Shown piece by piece: positions 55,585 to 64,000 of a stretch of 64,000 nt of DNA (the first letter of the stretch is position 1; every line of letters begins with the position of its first letter). This DNA is from Stutzerimonas stutzeri (GTDB lineage: Bacteria > Pseudomonadota > Gammaproteobacteria > Pseudomonadales > Pseudomonadaceae). The translations under genes and the position numbers were made by a program. Below the pieces are notes generated by a model. That model saw only the letters and a program-made list of their open reading frames with translations, had not been told where the DNA came from and did not search any database. The stretch is from NCBI GenBank assembly GCA_019056435.1, contig CP077641.1, positions 4,526,001 through 4,590,000 of the forward strand. Direction: 5' to 3'.

Positions 55585-56214
55585 CTACGCACGCTCGCTC
55601 AGCCCCAGACGAACGCCAAGACCGATCAGCACCGAGCCCAGCACCCGGTCCAGCCACATACCCATACGCCGGTTCGCTCGTAGGGCGGAGCTGGCCCGCG
55701 CCGCCAGCAGGACCAGCGCGCATTCGATGACGATCGCTACGAGCACGACCAGCCCGCCCAGGATCAGCAATTGCACGGCCACCGCGCCCTGCTCCGGTCG
55801 CACGAACTGGGGCAGGAAGGCCATGAAGAAGATCGCCGCCTTGGGATTGAGAATGTCGACGAGGATGCCCTGCCGATACGCCTGCAGGGCGGAGGTACGC
55901 GGCGCCGGACGCAGGTTGAACTGGCCGCCGGCCGAACGCAGCGCCTGGATCCCCAGGTACAGGAGATAGGCAGCGCCGACGTACTTGACCACGGCGAAGG
56001 CGAGCGCCGAGGTCGCCAGGATCGCCGACAAGCCCAGCGCCGCCGCTATGACGTGCACCAGTGCCCCGCTGCAGACGCCGCATGCCGAGGCCACCCCGAT
56101 GCGCCGGCCGCCGCTGAGCGTACGCGACAAGACAAACAACAGGTCAGGCCCCGGCGCCAGGTTCAACGCCAGCGCCGCCGAGAAGAACACCCACCAATAG
56201 GCTGCATCGGACAT
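55585..56214 (-). CDS. LysE/RhtB-family exporter
   Basis: A 209-residue inner-membrane protein with about six helices and the family start 'ALNLAPGPDLLFVLSRTLSGG' followed by 'GVASACGVCSGALVHV'. LysE/RhtB proteins export amino acids or similar small molecules; the substrate here is unknown. It is divergent from the curli regulator gene. Confidence 0.92.
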   Translation of the reverse strand: MSDAAYWWVFFSAALALNLAPGPDLLFVLSRTLSGGRRIGVASACGVCSGALVHVIAAALGLSAILATSALAFAVVKYVGAAYLLYLGIQALRSAGGQFNLRPAPRTSALQAYRQGILVDILNPKAAIFFMAFLPQFVRPEQGAVAVQLLILGGLVVLVAIVIECALVLLAARASSALRANRRMGMWLDRVLGSVLIGLGVRLGLSERA

Positions 56215-56522
56215 AGCGCCCTCCCGCCTCAGCCGGCATGAACACAGGGCTGCCGCCCGGTTCGAAGGCGAAGCCGTTGCGGCGCTTCGCCACGCCTTGT
56301 TGCCCCGAAAGCGATCAATGTAGTCCCGCTGCCTGAAAGGTGCCAGGCGACGCTCATCCAGATTTACGAAGCAGTTCGTCGGAAAACCGGCACAAGCTCG
56401 CGTTTCCGACTAATTATTGTCACAACCCTGAACTACTTTTCGATGACAATTGTCGAAGCCGTCAGCCCGCGGCAGGGAACAGGGCACCCCAGGCGTGCCC
56501 ACTCAAAGCAAAGGAAATGCTC
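56215..56522 (+). other. Divergent gap between LysE gene and csgD
   Basis: A 308-base region with an AT-rich stretch around 56410-56450, on which the csgD promoter may lie. I see no clear -35/-10 pair, no repeat and no gene. AAGGAA lies eight bases before ATG 56523. Confidence 0.3.
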
Positions 56523-57172
56523 ATGAACGACAAAGCGTGCTCAGCCCTCGTATCCACTCCCTCGCGAGTCACCCTGTTGTCCCACAGCGAAGTTCTGGAC
56601 ACCGCCCTGCGCCAATACCTGCATGAACTGCCGCACCTGCGCATAAATCGCAGCGCCACCGTGCGCACGGACCAGGCCGACGCCGAGCTGGTACTGGTGG
56701 ATGTCGCCAGCTTCGACAACGCCGAGTGCGAACGCATCCTGCGCAAACTGCGTGACGTGCCCATCGCGCTGCTCAATGCGCAACCGGACCAGGCCCGCCT
56801 GCTGCTGGTCAAGCACCCCTGGGTCAGAGGCGTGTTCTACCCCTCGACCACACGCAGCATCCTGCACCGCGGCGTCACGACGATCCTCGAGGGCGGCGAC
56901 TGGCTGCCCCGCGCGCTGATGGAAAAACTGCTGGGCCGTTACCGCGAGCTGACCAGTGCCTCGCGTGCCATCGACGACCTGTCCGAGCGCGAAAAGCAGA
57001 TCCTCGCGCTTGCCGGCAAAGGCCTGTCGAACGCCGAGATCGCCGAACGTCTGCACCTGAGCACCCACACCATCAAGAGCCACATCCACAATGCCCTGGG
57101 CAAGCTGGGTGCCTCAATCGGGCCCAGGGCGCATCCCTGGTGCTCGGCCACGCTGGCGAGGCGCTGAGTTGA
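56523..57172 (+). CDS. csgD: CsgD-like LuxR-family regulator, frameshift near the end
   Basis: About 216 residues: an N-terminal receiver-like domain without the usual phosphorylation pocket ('VTLLSHSEVLDTALRQYL') and a C-terminal LuxR helix-turn-helix ('LSEREKQILALAGKGLSNAE', 'IAERLHLSTHTIKSHIHNAL'). The AA at 57116-57117 should probably be AAA; then the end reads 'ASNRAQGASLVLGHAGEALS', as expected for CsgD, instead of an odd Pro/Arg tail. CsgD activates curli and matrix genes. csgF and csgG follow on the same strand. Confidence 0.82.
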
Positions 57173-57368
57173 CAGCCGTCGCGCGTGGTCTGGCCCGGCT
57201 CGGCAGGGCTCCAGCGACCGGCACCGGCCCGCGCGACATTTCCCCTCCTTCCTGCACGACATCCAGCGTCCCGCTCGGGAGGACGCTGCGCTGTCGCGCA
57301 CGATGAATCGTAACGAGATCAACGCATCGTTCGAACACGACCCTGGACTTGCGAAGGAGCTGTCATGA
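57168..57368 (+). pseudogene. Possible csgE remnant (3' end)
   Basis: The usual csgE place between csgD and csgF has only about 190 bases. An open frame here ends 'TMNRNEINASFEHDPGLAKE', which resembles the end of CsgE (NRxxIN, then DLAxxE in E. coli), and its stop TGA overlaps the csgF ATG (ATGA). The upstream part does not look like CsgE. It could be a deleted or further mis-sequenced csgE, or chance. Confidence 0.3.
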
Positions 57369-57772
57369 CCCGGCGATACCTCCCCGGCGGCCTGCTGGCC
57401 AGCCTGTTGCTCAGCACCAGCGTTGGTGCGACCGAACTGGTCTACACCCCGGTCAACCCCTCGTTCGGCGGCAACCCGCTCAACGGCGCCTGGCTGCTGG
57501 GTAATGCCCAAGCGCAGAACGACACCAAGGACCCGGACGCGATCGACCGCTCGTCACTGACTGGCACCTCCGCGCTGGACCGTTTCACCAGCCAGCTCGA
57601 GTCCCGCCTGCTGTCGGATCTGCTCGGCGACGTGCGCGACGGCAAGACCGGCTCGATCACCACCGATGACTTCATCGTCAACATCATCAACGACGACCTG
57701 GGCAACCTGGTCGTGAACATCACCGACCGGTTGACCGGCGAAACCTCCGAAATCGTGATCGGACAGAACTGA
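57365..57772 (+). CDS. csgF: Curli assembly protein CsgF
   Basis: A 135-residue secreted protein: signal peptide ('LLASLLLSTSVGATE'), then 'LVYTPVNPSFGGNPLNGAWL', the CsgF signature that binds the CsgG pore, and 'GSITTDDFIVNIINDDLGNL' at the end. CsgF couples curli subunit export to nucleation at the cell surface. GAAGGAG precedes ATG 57365. Length is normal. Confidence 0.95.
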   Translation: MTRRYLPGGLLASLLLSTSVGATELVYTPVNPSFGGNPLNGAWLLGNAQAQNDTKDPDAIDRSSLTGTSALDRFTSQLESRLLSDLLGDVRDGKTGSITTDDFIVNIINDDLGNLVVNITDRLTGETSEIVIGQN

Positions 57773-57790
57773 CCGGGAGCTTAAAAGGCC

Positions 57791-58629
57791 ATGAGAAGCC
57801 TATTCGTCGCCGTCGGGATGATGGCCTTGCTGCAGGGGTGCGCCGTACGCGAACCCATGTCCGCCGACCAGGAAACCCCACCCTGACGCCGCGCACCTCG
57901 ACCTACCAGGACCTGCTGGAACTGCCTCGCCCCAAGGGCCCGCTGGTGGCCGCCGTGTATGGCTTCCGCGACCAGACCGGGCAATACAAACCGAGCCCGG
58001 CAAGCTCGTTCTCCACTGCCGTGACCCAGGGTGCAGCCAGCATGCTGGTCGATGCCATGCAAGCCAGCGGCTGGTTCATCGTGCTCGAGCGCGAAGGCCT
58101 GCAGAACGTGCTCACCGAGCGCAAGATCATCCGCGCCTCGCAGGCCAAGCCCGACGTGGCGCCGAACATCCAGAACGAGCTGCCGTCGCTGCTGGCGGCG
58201 AACATCATCATGGAAGGCGCCATCGTCGCCTACGAGACCAACGTGCGCAGCGGCGGCCAAGGTGCGCGTTACCTGGGCATCGGCGTCTCGCAGGAATACC
58301 GGGTCGACCAGGTGACGGTTAACCTGCGCGCAGTGGACGTGCGCAGCGGCCAGGTGCTGTCGAACGTCATGACGACCAAGACGATCTATTCCATCGGCCG
58401 CAACGCCAACGTCTACAAGTTCATCGAGTTCAAGGAACTGCTCGAGGCCGAGGCCGGCTACACCACCAACGAACCCGCCCAGCTCTGTGTGTTGTCGGCC
58501 ATCGAAGCGGCCGTCGCGCACCTGATCGCACAAGGCGTGGACAGGCGCCTCTGGCAAACCGCTGACAGCTCGCCAGCGGTCAGAGACGCCCTGGCCAAAT
58601 ACCGCAGCGTGCCAGCTAAACAACTCTGA
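57791..58629 (+). CDS. csgG: Curli secretion channel CsgG, one frameshift
   Basis: The outer-membrane lipoprotein that forms the nonameric curli channel. The start (ATG 57791) gives a lipobox 'MMALLQGC'. The frame breaks at the C-run 57876-57879 and continues as 'TLTPRTSTYQDLLELPRPKG', 'NFSTAV'-like 'SSFSTAVTQGAASMLVDAM', 'WFIVLEREGLQNVLTERKII' and 'GYTTNEPAQLCVLSAIEAAV', all CsgG hallmarks. One more C restores about 279 residues. No csgA or csgB gene is in the window, so the fibre subunits must be elsewhere. Confidence 0.93.
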
Positions 58630-58642
58630 CCCATCCCCCCCG

Positions 58643-58663
58643 CCGCCGCCGGTCTGGCGGCGG
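58643..58663 (+). terminator. GC-rich hairpin after csgG
   Basis: CCGCCGCC and GGCGGCGG pair around a GGTCT loop, 13 bases after the csgG stop. There is no T-run. The gap up to the next gene (58630-58922, 293 bases) otherwise shows only an AT-rich patch around 58795-58830 that could be a promoter. Confidence 0.5.
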
Positions 58664-58922
58664 GTCCCTCCCCGCGCCCTCACGCCCTAAAACGGAGCAC
58701 CCTGTCTGCCCGCTCCGCTTATTTGAGGCATCGGTCAGGAAATTGCGCCCGGACGGTCTACGCCCAGCGACCTCATCGCCATCGCAATCCCGTGAAATAA
58801 AAGGGTTTCTGTGTTATTTACGCTGCGCCTTATCACTTGGCGCGGGCATTGCTTTACGAGCAAAGCCTGACCGCTTGGACAACTAATACAAGCAGTCTCA
58901 ACTGCACCCCAAGGAGCACACG

Positions 58923-59840
58923 ATGAAACGCAGCCTCACCACCGCCGCCTTCGCGGCCGGGTTGATCCTCAGCGGCCAAGCCATGGCCGCGCCGATGCTG
59001 TGGCAGAACAACAGCCTGACGTACCTGTACGGCAAGAACTTCGCCGTCGACGCCGGCGAAATCCAGCAGACCATCACGTTCGAACACGCCAGCGGCTGGA
59101 CCTGGGGCGACATGTTCCTGTTCGTCGACAACAAGTGGTACAACGGCATCTCCGGCAGCGACGGCCACACCTACTACGGCGAATTCAGCCCGCGCCTGTC
59201 GCTGGGCAAGCTCACCGGCACGGACCTGTCGTTCGGCCCGGTAACCGACATCCTGCTCTCGGCCACCTACGAGCGCGGCGAAGGCCGTAACCGCAACTAC
59301 CTGCTCGGCCCGGCCGTCGACCTGAAGGTGCCCGGTTTCGACCGCCTGGCGATCAACACCTACTACCGCAAGCCCGACGGCATCACCGGCAAGCCGGGCG
59401 GCCAGTGGCAGATCACGCCGACCTGGGCCATCACCGTGCCGGTCGGCAAGTCCGATATCCTCATCGACGGCTACATCGACTGGGTCGTCAACGACGCCGG
59501 CTCCAAGTCCAGGGGCGACTACCTCGCCAAGAATTTGCACATCAACCCGCAGGTGAAGTACGACCTGGGCAAGGCGCTGGATTACACCCCCGGCAAGCTC
59601 TACGTCGGTATCGAGTACGACTACTGGTCGAACAAGTACGGCATCGAGGACAGCAGCGCTTTCAACACTGACAACAACGTCACCAACTTCATCGTCAAGG
59701 CGCACTTAAGGCAACGGCCCGCCGGGCCGCCCGTCCTTACGACAAACGATCAACGGCCGCTGGCAGACCCCAGCGGCCGTTTTTCATCCCACCCGATCAG
59801 GCGGAGGCCAGGATTGACTAGGCACCCGCCCGCGTCATGA
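58923..59840 (+). CDS. Tsx/OmpK-like nucleoside channel porin, stop codon probably lost
   Basis: An outer-membrane channel of the Tsx/OmpK family: signal peptide ('AGLILSGQAMAAP'), then 'MLWQNNSLTYLYGKNF' and 'ASGWTWGDMFLFVDNKWYN', and beta strands to 'NTDNNVTNFIVKAHL'. The family ends right there, usually in aromatic Phe and stop. Here the frame runs on for about 40 residues, through a strong terminator at 59753-59785, so a small indel near 59705-59712 has probably removed the stop. The true gene likely ends near 59712. A purine-deaminase-like gene follows, which fits nucleoside uptake. Confidence 0.82.
   Translation: MKRSLTTAAFAAGLILSGQAMAAPMLWQNNSLTYLYGKNFAVDAGEIQQTITFEHASGWTWGDMFLFVDNKWYNGISGSDGHTYYGEFSPRLSLGKLTGTDLSFGPVTDILLSATYERGEGRNRNYLLGPAVDLKVPGFDRLAINTYYRKPDGITGKPGGQWQITPTWAITVPVGKSDILIDGYIDWVVNDAGSKSRGDYLAKNLHINPQVKYDLGKALDYTPGKLYVGIEYDYWSNKYGIEDSSAFNTDNNVTNFIVKAHLRQRPAGPPVLTTNDQRPLADPSGRFSSHPIRRRPGLTRHPPAS
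59753..59785 (+). terminator. Rho-independent terminator
   Basis: ACGGCCGCTGG and CCAGCGGCCGT form a perfect eleven-base-pair stem around CAGACC, followed by TTTTT. It ends the porin transcript and lies just before the converging amidohydrolase gene. Confidence 0.92.
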
Positions 59841-61245
59841 GCCGTGCCACCGCCTCGCGCGATTGCCGACCCAGCTCGGCCAGGTCCAGCCCGGGGAGGC
59901 GGTCATCTTCGACCACCCGGCGCCCACCGACGAGCAGCGCCTTGAGCGGCGCACGCCCACCGCTGGCGATGGGGCCGATGGCCGGGTCGTGCAGGCCGAA
60001 ATAGCGCGGGTCATCCAGCCGGTAGATCGCCAGGTCCGCGGCCTGGCCGACCGCCAGCGTACCGATGGCATCGAGCCCCAGCACCTTGGCCCCACCGGCA
60101 GATCCCCAGCGCAACACATCCTCGATGCTGGCCGCATCGGCGCCGCCTTCGAACTTGCCGCCTGCGTAGCGCGGCCGCGCCTGTTCGCCCTTGCGCGCCC
60201 GCTGCAGCAGCCAGGCGGCATGGGCTTCGGACTGCATGTCTGCCGCTTCATTGGAGGCAGCGCCGTCGACACCCAGCGACACCGTGACACCGGCCGCTTC
60301 CAGCGCCGGCAGGTCGGCGATGCCGCTGCCCAGGCGACCGTTGCTCTGCGGGCAGCTGGCGATGCCGGTGCCGGTTTCACCGAGCAGCCGGATCTCCTCG
60401 GGCAGCAGCTTGACCAGGTGCGCGAACCAGACATCCGACCCGAGCCAGCCCTGCTCGGCGCAGAACTGCACCGGTGTCATGCCGAACTTGCCGCGCGCGG
60501 CGTCCAGGTAATCGACCGTCTCGGACAGGTGGCTGTGCAGGCGGATGCCGAGTCGGCGCGCCACGTCCGCCGTCAGGCGCAGCTCGTCCGGTGTGGTGGA
60601 ATGCAACGTCGTGGTGGGCGCCATCACCACGCGGCGCCAGGCGTCGGCCGTCGGGTCGTGATAGCGCGAGACCAGCCGCTCGACATCCGCCAGGTAATCA
60701 TCGATACGCTCCGGGCGCAGCGCCTGCGGCAGGTCGGCTTCGAGCTGCCGCGTCTGGGTCGCACCGCCACGGCAGAGCACGAAGCGCACTCCCAAGGCCT
60801 CGGCCTCCTCGAACAGAATGGCCGCGCTGTCGAAGGGCATGCCGGGGTAATAGAGGTAGTGATGATCGGCCACGGTGCCGCAACCCGAACGCACCAGCTC
60901 GACCAGGCCGATGCGCGCGGCCAGCCGGAAGCTGTCCTCGTCGAAGGCTCCGCGGAAGCGATAGGGCGTGGCCGCGAGCCAGGGGGTCAGTGTCTGGTTC
61001 AGGCCCTGGGGCTCGCCCTTGAGCAGCGACTGGAACAGGTGATGATGGGTGTTGACCCACGCCGGGTAGATCACGCAATCGCGGGCGTCGATGAGGGGTT
61101 CGCCGGGCTGGGCTTCGAGCGAGCCGATGGCCGCGATGCGACCGTCGACGACGCGGATGTCGGGCCCGATGTGCCGCGCCCCGTCGTCCGGCAGGCCGGT
61201 GAGAATGGCGCTGGCGTTGCGGATCAGCCAGTTGTTCATTTGCAT
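59818..61245 (-). CDS. 8-oxoguanine deaminase-like amidohydrolase (ATZ/TRZ family)
   Basis: A 475-residue metal-dependent deaminase of the TRZ/ATZ group. The metal histidines are in 'VNTHHHLFQSLLKG', then 'GIRLHSHLSETVDYL' and 'VWFAHLVKL', with the Asp in 'LGVDGAASNEAADM'. The 'THHHLFQ' and 'SNEAADM' patterns are those of the 8-oxoguanine/isoguanine deaminase subgroup of Pseudomonas, but related triazine hydrolases share them. It heads toward the porin and follows the ABC transporter genes. Confidence 0.8.
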   Translation of the reverse strand: MQMNNWLIRNASAILTGLPDDGARHIGPDIRVVDGRIAAIGSLEAQPGEPLIDARDCVIYPAWVNTHHHLFQSLLKGEPQGLNQTLTPWLAATPYRFRGAFDEDSFRLAARIGLVELVRSGCGTVADHHYLYYPGMPFDSAAILFEEAEALGVRFVLCRGGATQTRQLEADLPQALRPERIDDYLADVERLVSRYHDPTADAWRRVVMAPTTTLHSTTPDELRLTADVARRLGIRLHSHLSETVDYLDAARGKFGMTPVQFCAEQGWLGSDVWFAHLVKLLPEEIRLLGETGTGIASCPQSNGRLGSGIADLPALEAAGVTVSLGVDGAASNEAADMQSEAHAAWLLQRARKGEQARPRYAGGKFEGGADAASIEDVLRWGSAGGAKVLGLDAIGTLAVGQAADLAIYRLDDPRYFGLHDPAIGPIASGGRAPLKALLVGGRRVVEDDRLPGLDLAELGRQSREAVARLMTRAGA

Positions 61246-61440
61246 CTGTGTTGTCCTGTCAGAAAAAGAATCGGGCCGGTTTGGTCCGGAAGGACGGTGC
61301 CGGTGCGGACCTCAGCGTGGCGCTTATCGTCGCAGTGAAGATGGAAGTGCACAGCGACATCCCCTGCCGCGGCCTCGGCTTCGACGTAGGGAGGAAAACC
61401 GCACCGCGTTCTCCACCGCCCGCCTGCATCGCAGGCCGCC

Positions 61441-62244
61441 CTACCCCTGCTCGCTCTCATGCCAGTGCCCGAGGCTCGCCCGCGCCAGCATTGCCATCAG
61501 GCTGAACAGCAGCACGCCGGTCAGGGCGATGAGAAAGAGCGCGGCGAACAGCCGCGGGATGTTCAGCTGAAAGCCGGCCTGCAGGATCTGGTAGGCCAGC
61601 CCGGCGCCCGTGCCGCCGGTGCCGGCGACGAACTCGGCGACCACCGCGCCGATCAGTGCCAGGCCCGAAGCGATGCGCAGCCCCCGAAGAAGTATGGCAA
61701 GGCGCTGGGGATGCGCAGGCGCACCAGCGTTTGCCAGCGGCTCGCGCGGTTGAGCCGGAACAGGTTCAGCAGCCCCGGATTGACGCTGCGCAGGCCGAGC
61801 ACGGTGTTGGAGATGATCGGAAAGATCGCCACCAGCGTGGCGCAGATGGTCAGCGCCAGCGTGGTGTTGCTCACCCAGATGATGATCAGTGGTGCGATGG
61901 CGACCACCGGCGTCACCTGCAGCAGAATCGCGTAGGGGAACAGGCTCGCTTCGATCACCCGGCTCTGCACGAACAGAAACGCCGCGACCACGCCGAGCAC
62001 CACAGCCAGCGCGAACGAGAGAAAGGTGATCTTCAGCGTCACCAGCAGCGCGCCGAACAGCATCGGCCCGTCGGCGACCAACGTGCGGGCGATGTCCACC
62101 GGCGTCGGCACCAGATAGGTCGGCACCTTCAGCGCCACACAGAGGAACTGCCAGAGGCCCAGCAGTACCAGGCCGACCAGCAGCGGAGCGGCGACGCGCT
62201 GGATGCGCGGGTCGGCCAGCAGGGGGTTGCGTGCGTTCGTTCAT
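61441..62244 (-). CDS. ABC transporter permease (TauC/SsuC-like), two frameshifts
   Basis: An inner-membrane permease of the nitrate/taurine/pyrimidine-type family. Fragments in two frames join into one protein of about 268 residues: 'LLADPRIQRV' and 'LVGLVLLGLWQFLCVALKVP' near the start, 'FGALLVTLKITFLSFALAVV', 'IAPLIIIWVSNTTLALTICA', 'RLRIPSALPYFFGGLRIASG' (the EAA-like loop) and 'GTGAGLAYQILQAGFQLNIP'. The breaks are an extra base at 62222-62226 and a missing one at 61681-61685. Starts 10 bases after the ATPase gene. Confidence 0.87.
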   Translation of the reverse strand: MNERTQPPAGRPAHPARRRSAAGRPGTAGPLAVPLCGAEGADLSGADAGGHRPHVGRRRADAVRRAAGDAEDHLSLVRAGCGARRGRGVSVRAEPGDRSEPVPLRDSAAGDAGGRHRTTDHHLGEQHHAGADHLRHAGGDLSDHLQHRARPAQRQSGAAEPVPAQPREPLANAGAPAHPQRLAILLRGLRIASGLALIGAVVAEFVAGTGGTGAGLAYQILQAGFQLNIPRLFAALFLIALTGVLLFSLMAMLARASLGHWHESEQG

Positions 62245-62253
62245 GTCGTCACC

Positions 62254-63093
62254 TCAGTGGCCGGCATCGGCGTTGGCTTCGGCGAGCAGCCGGGACAGCT
62301 GCGCGCACTGCTGGATAAAAGCGGCGCTGGTGCGAGACGCCTCGTCGCGCTCGTCCGGCCCTTCAATGGCGACATCGGCCAGCACCCGCCCCGGTCGCGC
62401 ACCCATCACCACCACGCGCGACGACAGAAACACTGCCTCGTAAATACTGTGCGTGACGAACACCACGGTCAGGTCGCGTGCCCGCCAGAGCTCGCGCAGA
62501 TCGCTGTCCAGGCGGTTACGGGTGAACTCGTCGAGCGCGCCGAACGGTTCATCCATCAGGAGCAGGTTGGGCTGGGTTGCCAGCGCGCGGGCGATGGAGG
62601 CGCGCATCTGCATGCCACCGGACAGTTCGCGCGGATAAACGCCGCCGAACTTGCCCAACCCAACCAGTTCCAGCGCAGCCTGCACGCGCGCGTTGCCCTC
62701 GGCCTTCGGCACACCGGCCAGATCCAGCGGCAGGCGCGCGTTGTCGGCTACCCGCGCCCAGGGCATCAGCGTCGCCTCCTGAAACACCATGGCCATGCGC
62801 TGGCCGGTTTCGGAGGCATTCAGGTCACCCTTGCCCCACCAGCGCACGTGCCCCGCCGAGGGCGCCTCGAGCCCGGCGAACATCTTCAGCAGGGTGCTCT
62901 TGCCGCAGCCGGACGGGCCGAGCAGCGAGACGAACTCACCGCGGCCAATCGACAGTTTCAGCCGCTGCAACGCCTGGGTGCCGTTGGGATAGGTCTTCTC
63001 GACCCCGTTCGCCAGCAGCACCGGCAAGGGTTCGTGGGCGGCCGCACCCAGCGCGGGGCGGGCCGTGTCGACAGGGATCGAGTGCATCAGCAT
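62254..63093 (-). CDS. ABC transporter ATPase (TauB/SsuB-like)
   Basis: A 279-residue ATP-binding protein: Walker A 'LLGPSGCGKSTLLKMFAG', Q-loop 'MVFQEATLMPWARV', signature 'LSGGMQMRASIARALA', Walker B 'LLLMDEPFGALDEFTR', H-loop 'VFVTHSIYEAVFL'. It powers the permease encoded next. No substrate-binding protein gene is in the window; it may lie beyond the right edge. Substrate is unknown, but the neighbouring deaminase suggests a purine or pyrimidine-like compound (inference). Confidence 0.93.
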   Translation of the reverse strand: MLMHSIPVDTARPALGAAAHEPLPVLLANGVEKTYPNGTQALQRLKLSIGRGEFVSLLGPSGCGKSTLLKMFAGLEAPSAGHVRWWGKGDLNASETGQRMAMVFQEATLMPWARVADNARLPLDLAGVPKAEGNARVQAALELVGLGKFGGVYPRELSGGMQMRASIARALATQPNLLLMDEPFGALDEFTRNRLDSDLRELWRARDLTVVFVTHSIYEAVFLSSRVVVMGARPGRVLADVAIEGPDERDEASRTSAAFIQQCAQLSRLLAEANADAGH

Positions 63094-63227
63094 GACGGCA
63101 CGCTCCGTTCAGGGTGCAGGAAGGCAACAGGCGTGGCGCGGCGTGTGGATCGGATCGGGTTCATGCACGGTTCTCCAAGGCGGTTGGGCATCCGGCCAGC
63201 TCGTCTTTGCGAGCGGGGCCGGGGACG

Positions 63228-64000
63228 CTAGGCAGTCATGAAGACTTCGCTTTCGCCGTGCGCCTCCAGCAGCGCCAGCAATTGCTTGCGGATCACGATG
63301 CCGGGCTTGTCCGATGGCATGTGGAATTCCACCCGCCGGCGGGTATCGACGCAGGCGTCGTATTCGGTGGCTTCGAGGATCTCGCGGTCCTCGGCAGTGA
63401 TCGCTGCGTCCCAGTCGATCAATTCCTGGGTCGGGCATTGCGCTTCGCTGTCGTTGCGGTAGAGCCACTGCACCAGCATCAGCCGGCCGTCGTCGATAGG
63501 CGTGGCGCAGTTGTAGATGATGTGGTGGATGCCGCTGTCCGGGTACATGCAGCCAAAACGCCGCGAGAACGGCAGGTAGTAGCGGTTGATCAGATGGCGG
63601 TTGGTGATCGGCGCGGTGGTGCCGGTGATGCGATAACTCGCCTCGGGGTTGCGGATCGGCACCAGCGTTTCGGCCTCGAAGCCGTAATCGGTCTCGCGGA
63701 ACTCGTAGGAGGACGGCTTGGGCTGGTCGAACAGGCCGAAATTGGCCTTGTGCACGAAGGAGAAGTGCGAGTTGTCGAAGGAGTTCTCCATTACCCGCAG
63801 CGGGCTGGTCTTCCACTCCTCGTAGAACTGGAAGATGCGTCGGTAGCCGGGCGCGCCGTCTTCCGGAAAGTCCGGGATCGGCCGTAGCGGGTCCTCGAGC
63901 GCGACCCAGACGTAGCCGTAGCGGTCCTGGCAGTGGAAGGTCTCGACCTTGGCGCCAGGCGGAATCATCCCTTCGGGGTTCTGCGGGATCTTCACGCAGG
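63228..64000 (-). CDS. Rieske-type ring-hydroxylating oxygenase alpha subunit, 5' part outside window
   Basis: The C-terminal 257 residues of a Rieske non-heme iron oxygenase. After 'KIPQNPEGMIPPGAKVETF' and 'YGYVWVALEDPLRPIPDFP', which end the Rieske domain, comes the iron site 'ENSFDNSHFSFVHK' with the DxxHxxxxH pattern. The Rieske Cys/His cluster must be beyond base 64000. Such enzymes hydroxylate or demethylate aromatic and N-heterocyclic compounds. It lies 134 bases upstream of the ABC ATPase and on the same strand, so the set may degrade an imported N-heterocycle. Confidence 0.88.
   Translation of the reverse strand, partial: CVKIPQNPEGMIPPGAKVETFHCQDRYGYVWVALEDPLRPIPDFPEDGAPGYRRIFQFYEEWKTSPLRVMENSFDNSHFSFVHKANFGLFDQPKPSSYEFRETDYGFEAETLVPIRNPEASYRITGTTAPITNRHLINRYYLPFSRRFGCMYPDSGIHHIIYNCATPIDDGRLMLVQWLYRNDSEAQCPTQELIDWDAAITAEDREILEATEYDACVDTRRRVEFHMPSDKPGIVIRKQLLALLEAHGESEVFMTA

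Overview
The window looks like chromosomal DNA of a high-GC gammaproteobacterium close to Pseudomonas/Stutzerimonas. This rests on family recognition (DUF6279-type lipoprotein, CvfB, membrane glucose dehydrogenase, DctB/DctD, curli csgF/csgG, RfaH-controlled exopolysaccharide locus), not on a marker gene, so the genus is an inference. No rRNA, tRNA, CRISPR array, insertion sequence or phage gene was seen.

Layout. (A) 1-17.4 kb: exopolysaccharide locus. A minus-strand operon runs from an outer-membrane barrel protein (16.5 kb) through OPX export protein, Wzc-type tyrosine kinase, UDP-glucose dehydrogenase, flippase, glycosyltransferase, GDP-mannose dehydratase, GDP-fucose synthase, polymerase-like protein and GT2 to a phosphoribosyltransferase-HAD fusion. 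An rfaH-like gene lies just upstream and a perfect ops element sits in the leader. A secreted GH5 glucanase, a WecG/TagA transferase and a second flippase lie at the left end. (B) 17.6-27.3 kb: ordinary housekeeping and metabolic genes. (C) 27.6-55.3 kb: a type III secretion (T3SS) island. A core minus-strand set (48.3 to 32.8 kb) is flanked by two very large, mutually similar, repeat-bearing proteins (27.6 and 51.9-55.3 kb), a winged-helix/NTPase regulator behind a sigma-54-like promoter, and a DctB/DctD-like two-component pair. (D) 55.6-59.8 kb: LysE exporter, curli genes csgD-csgF-csgG with a possible csgE remnant, and a Tsx/OmpK-like porin. (E) 59.8-64 kb: 8-oxoguanine-deaminase-like amidohydrolase, ABC transporter and a Rieske oxygenase cut by the window end.

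The main novelty candidate is the T3SS. Its gene order (C1, small protein, I, J, K, L, N, O, Q, R, S, T, U) matches the rhizobial (Rhc) type. The secretin is split: a stand-alone N0/N1 protein plus a separate pore protein that looks like the CpaC/RcpA secretin of Tad pili. With it come a TadD-like TPR lipoprotein and a CpaD-like lipoprotein. Its SctU lacks the NPTH autocleavage motif. No gatekeeper (SctW) or classical translocator operon is visible.

A strong technical caveat applies: about 15 single-base frameshifts, nearly all in short homopolymers, break otherwise well-conserved genes across the whole window. This reads as consensus sequencing error rather than mass pseudogenization. Broken genes are therefore described as single genes with the shift positions given.
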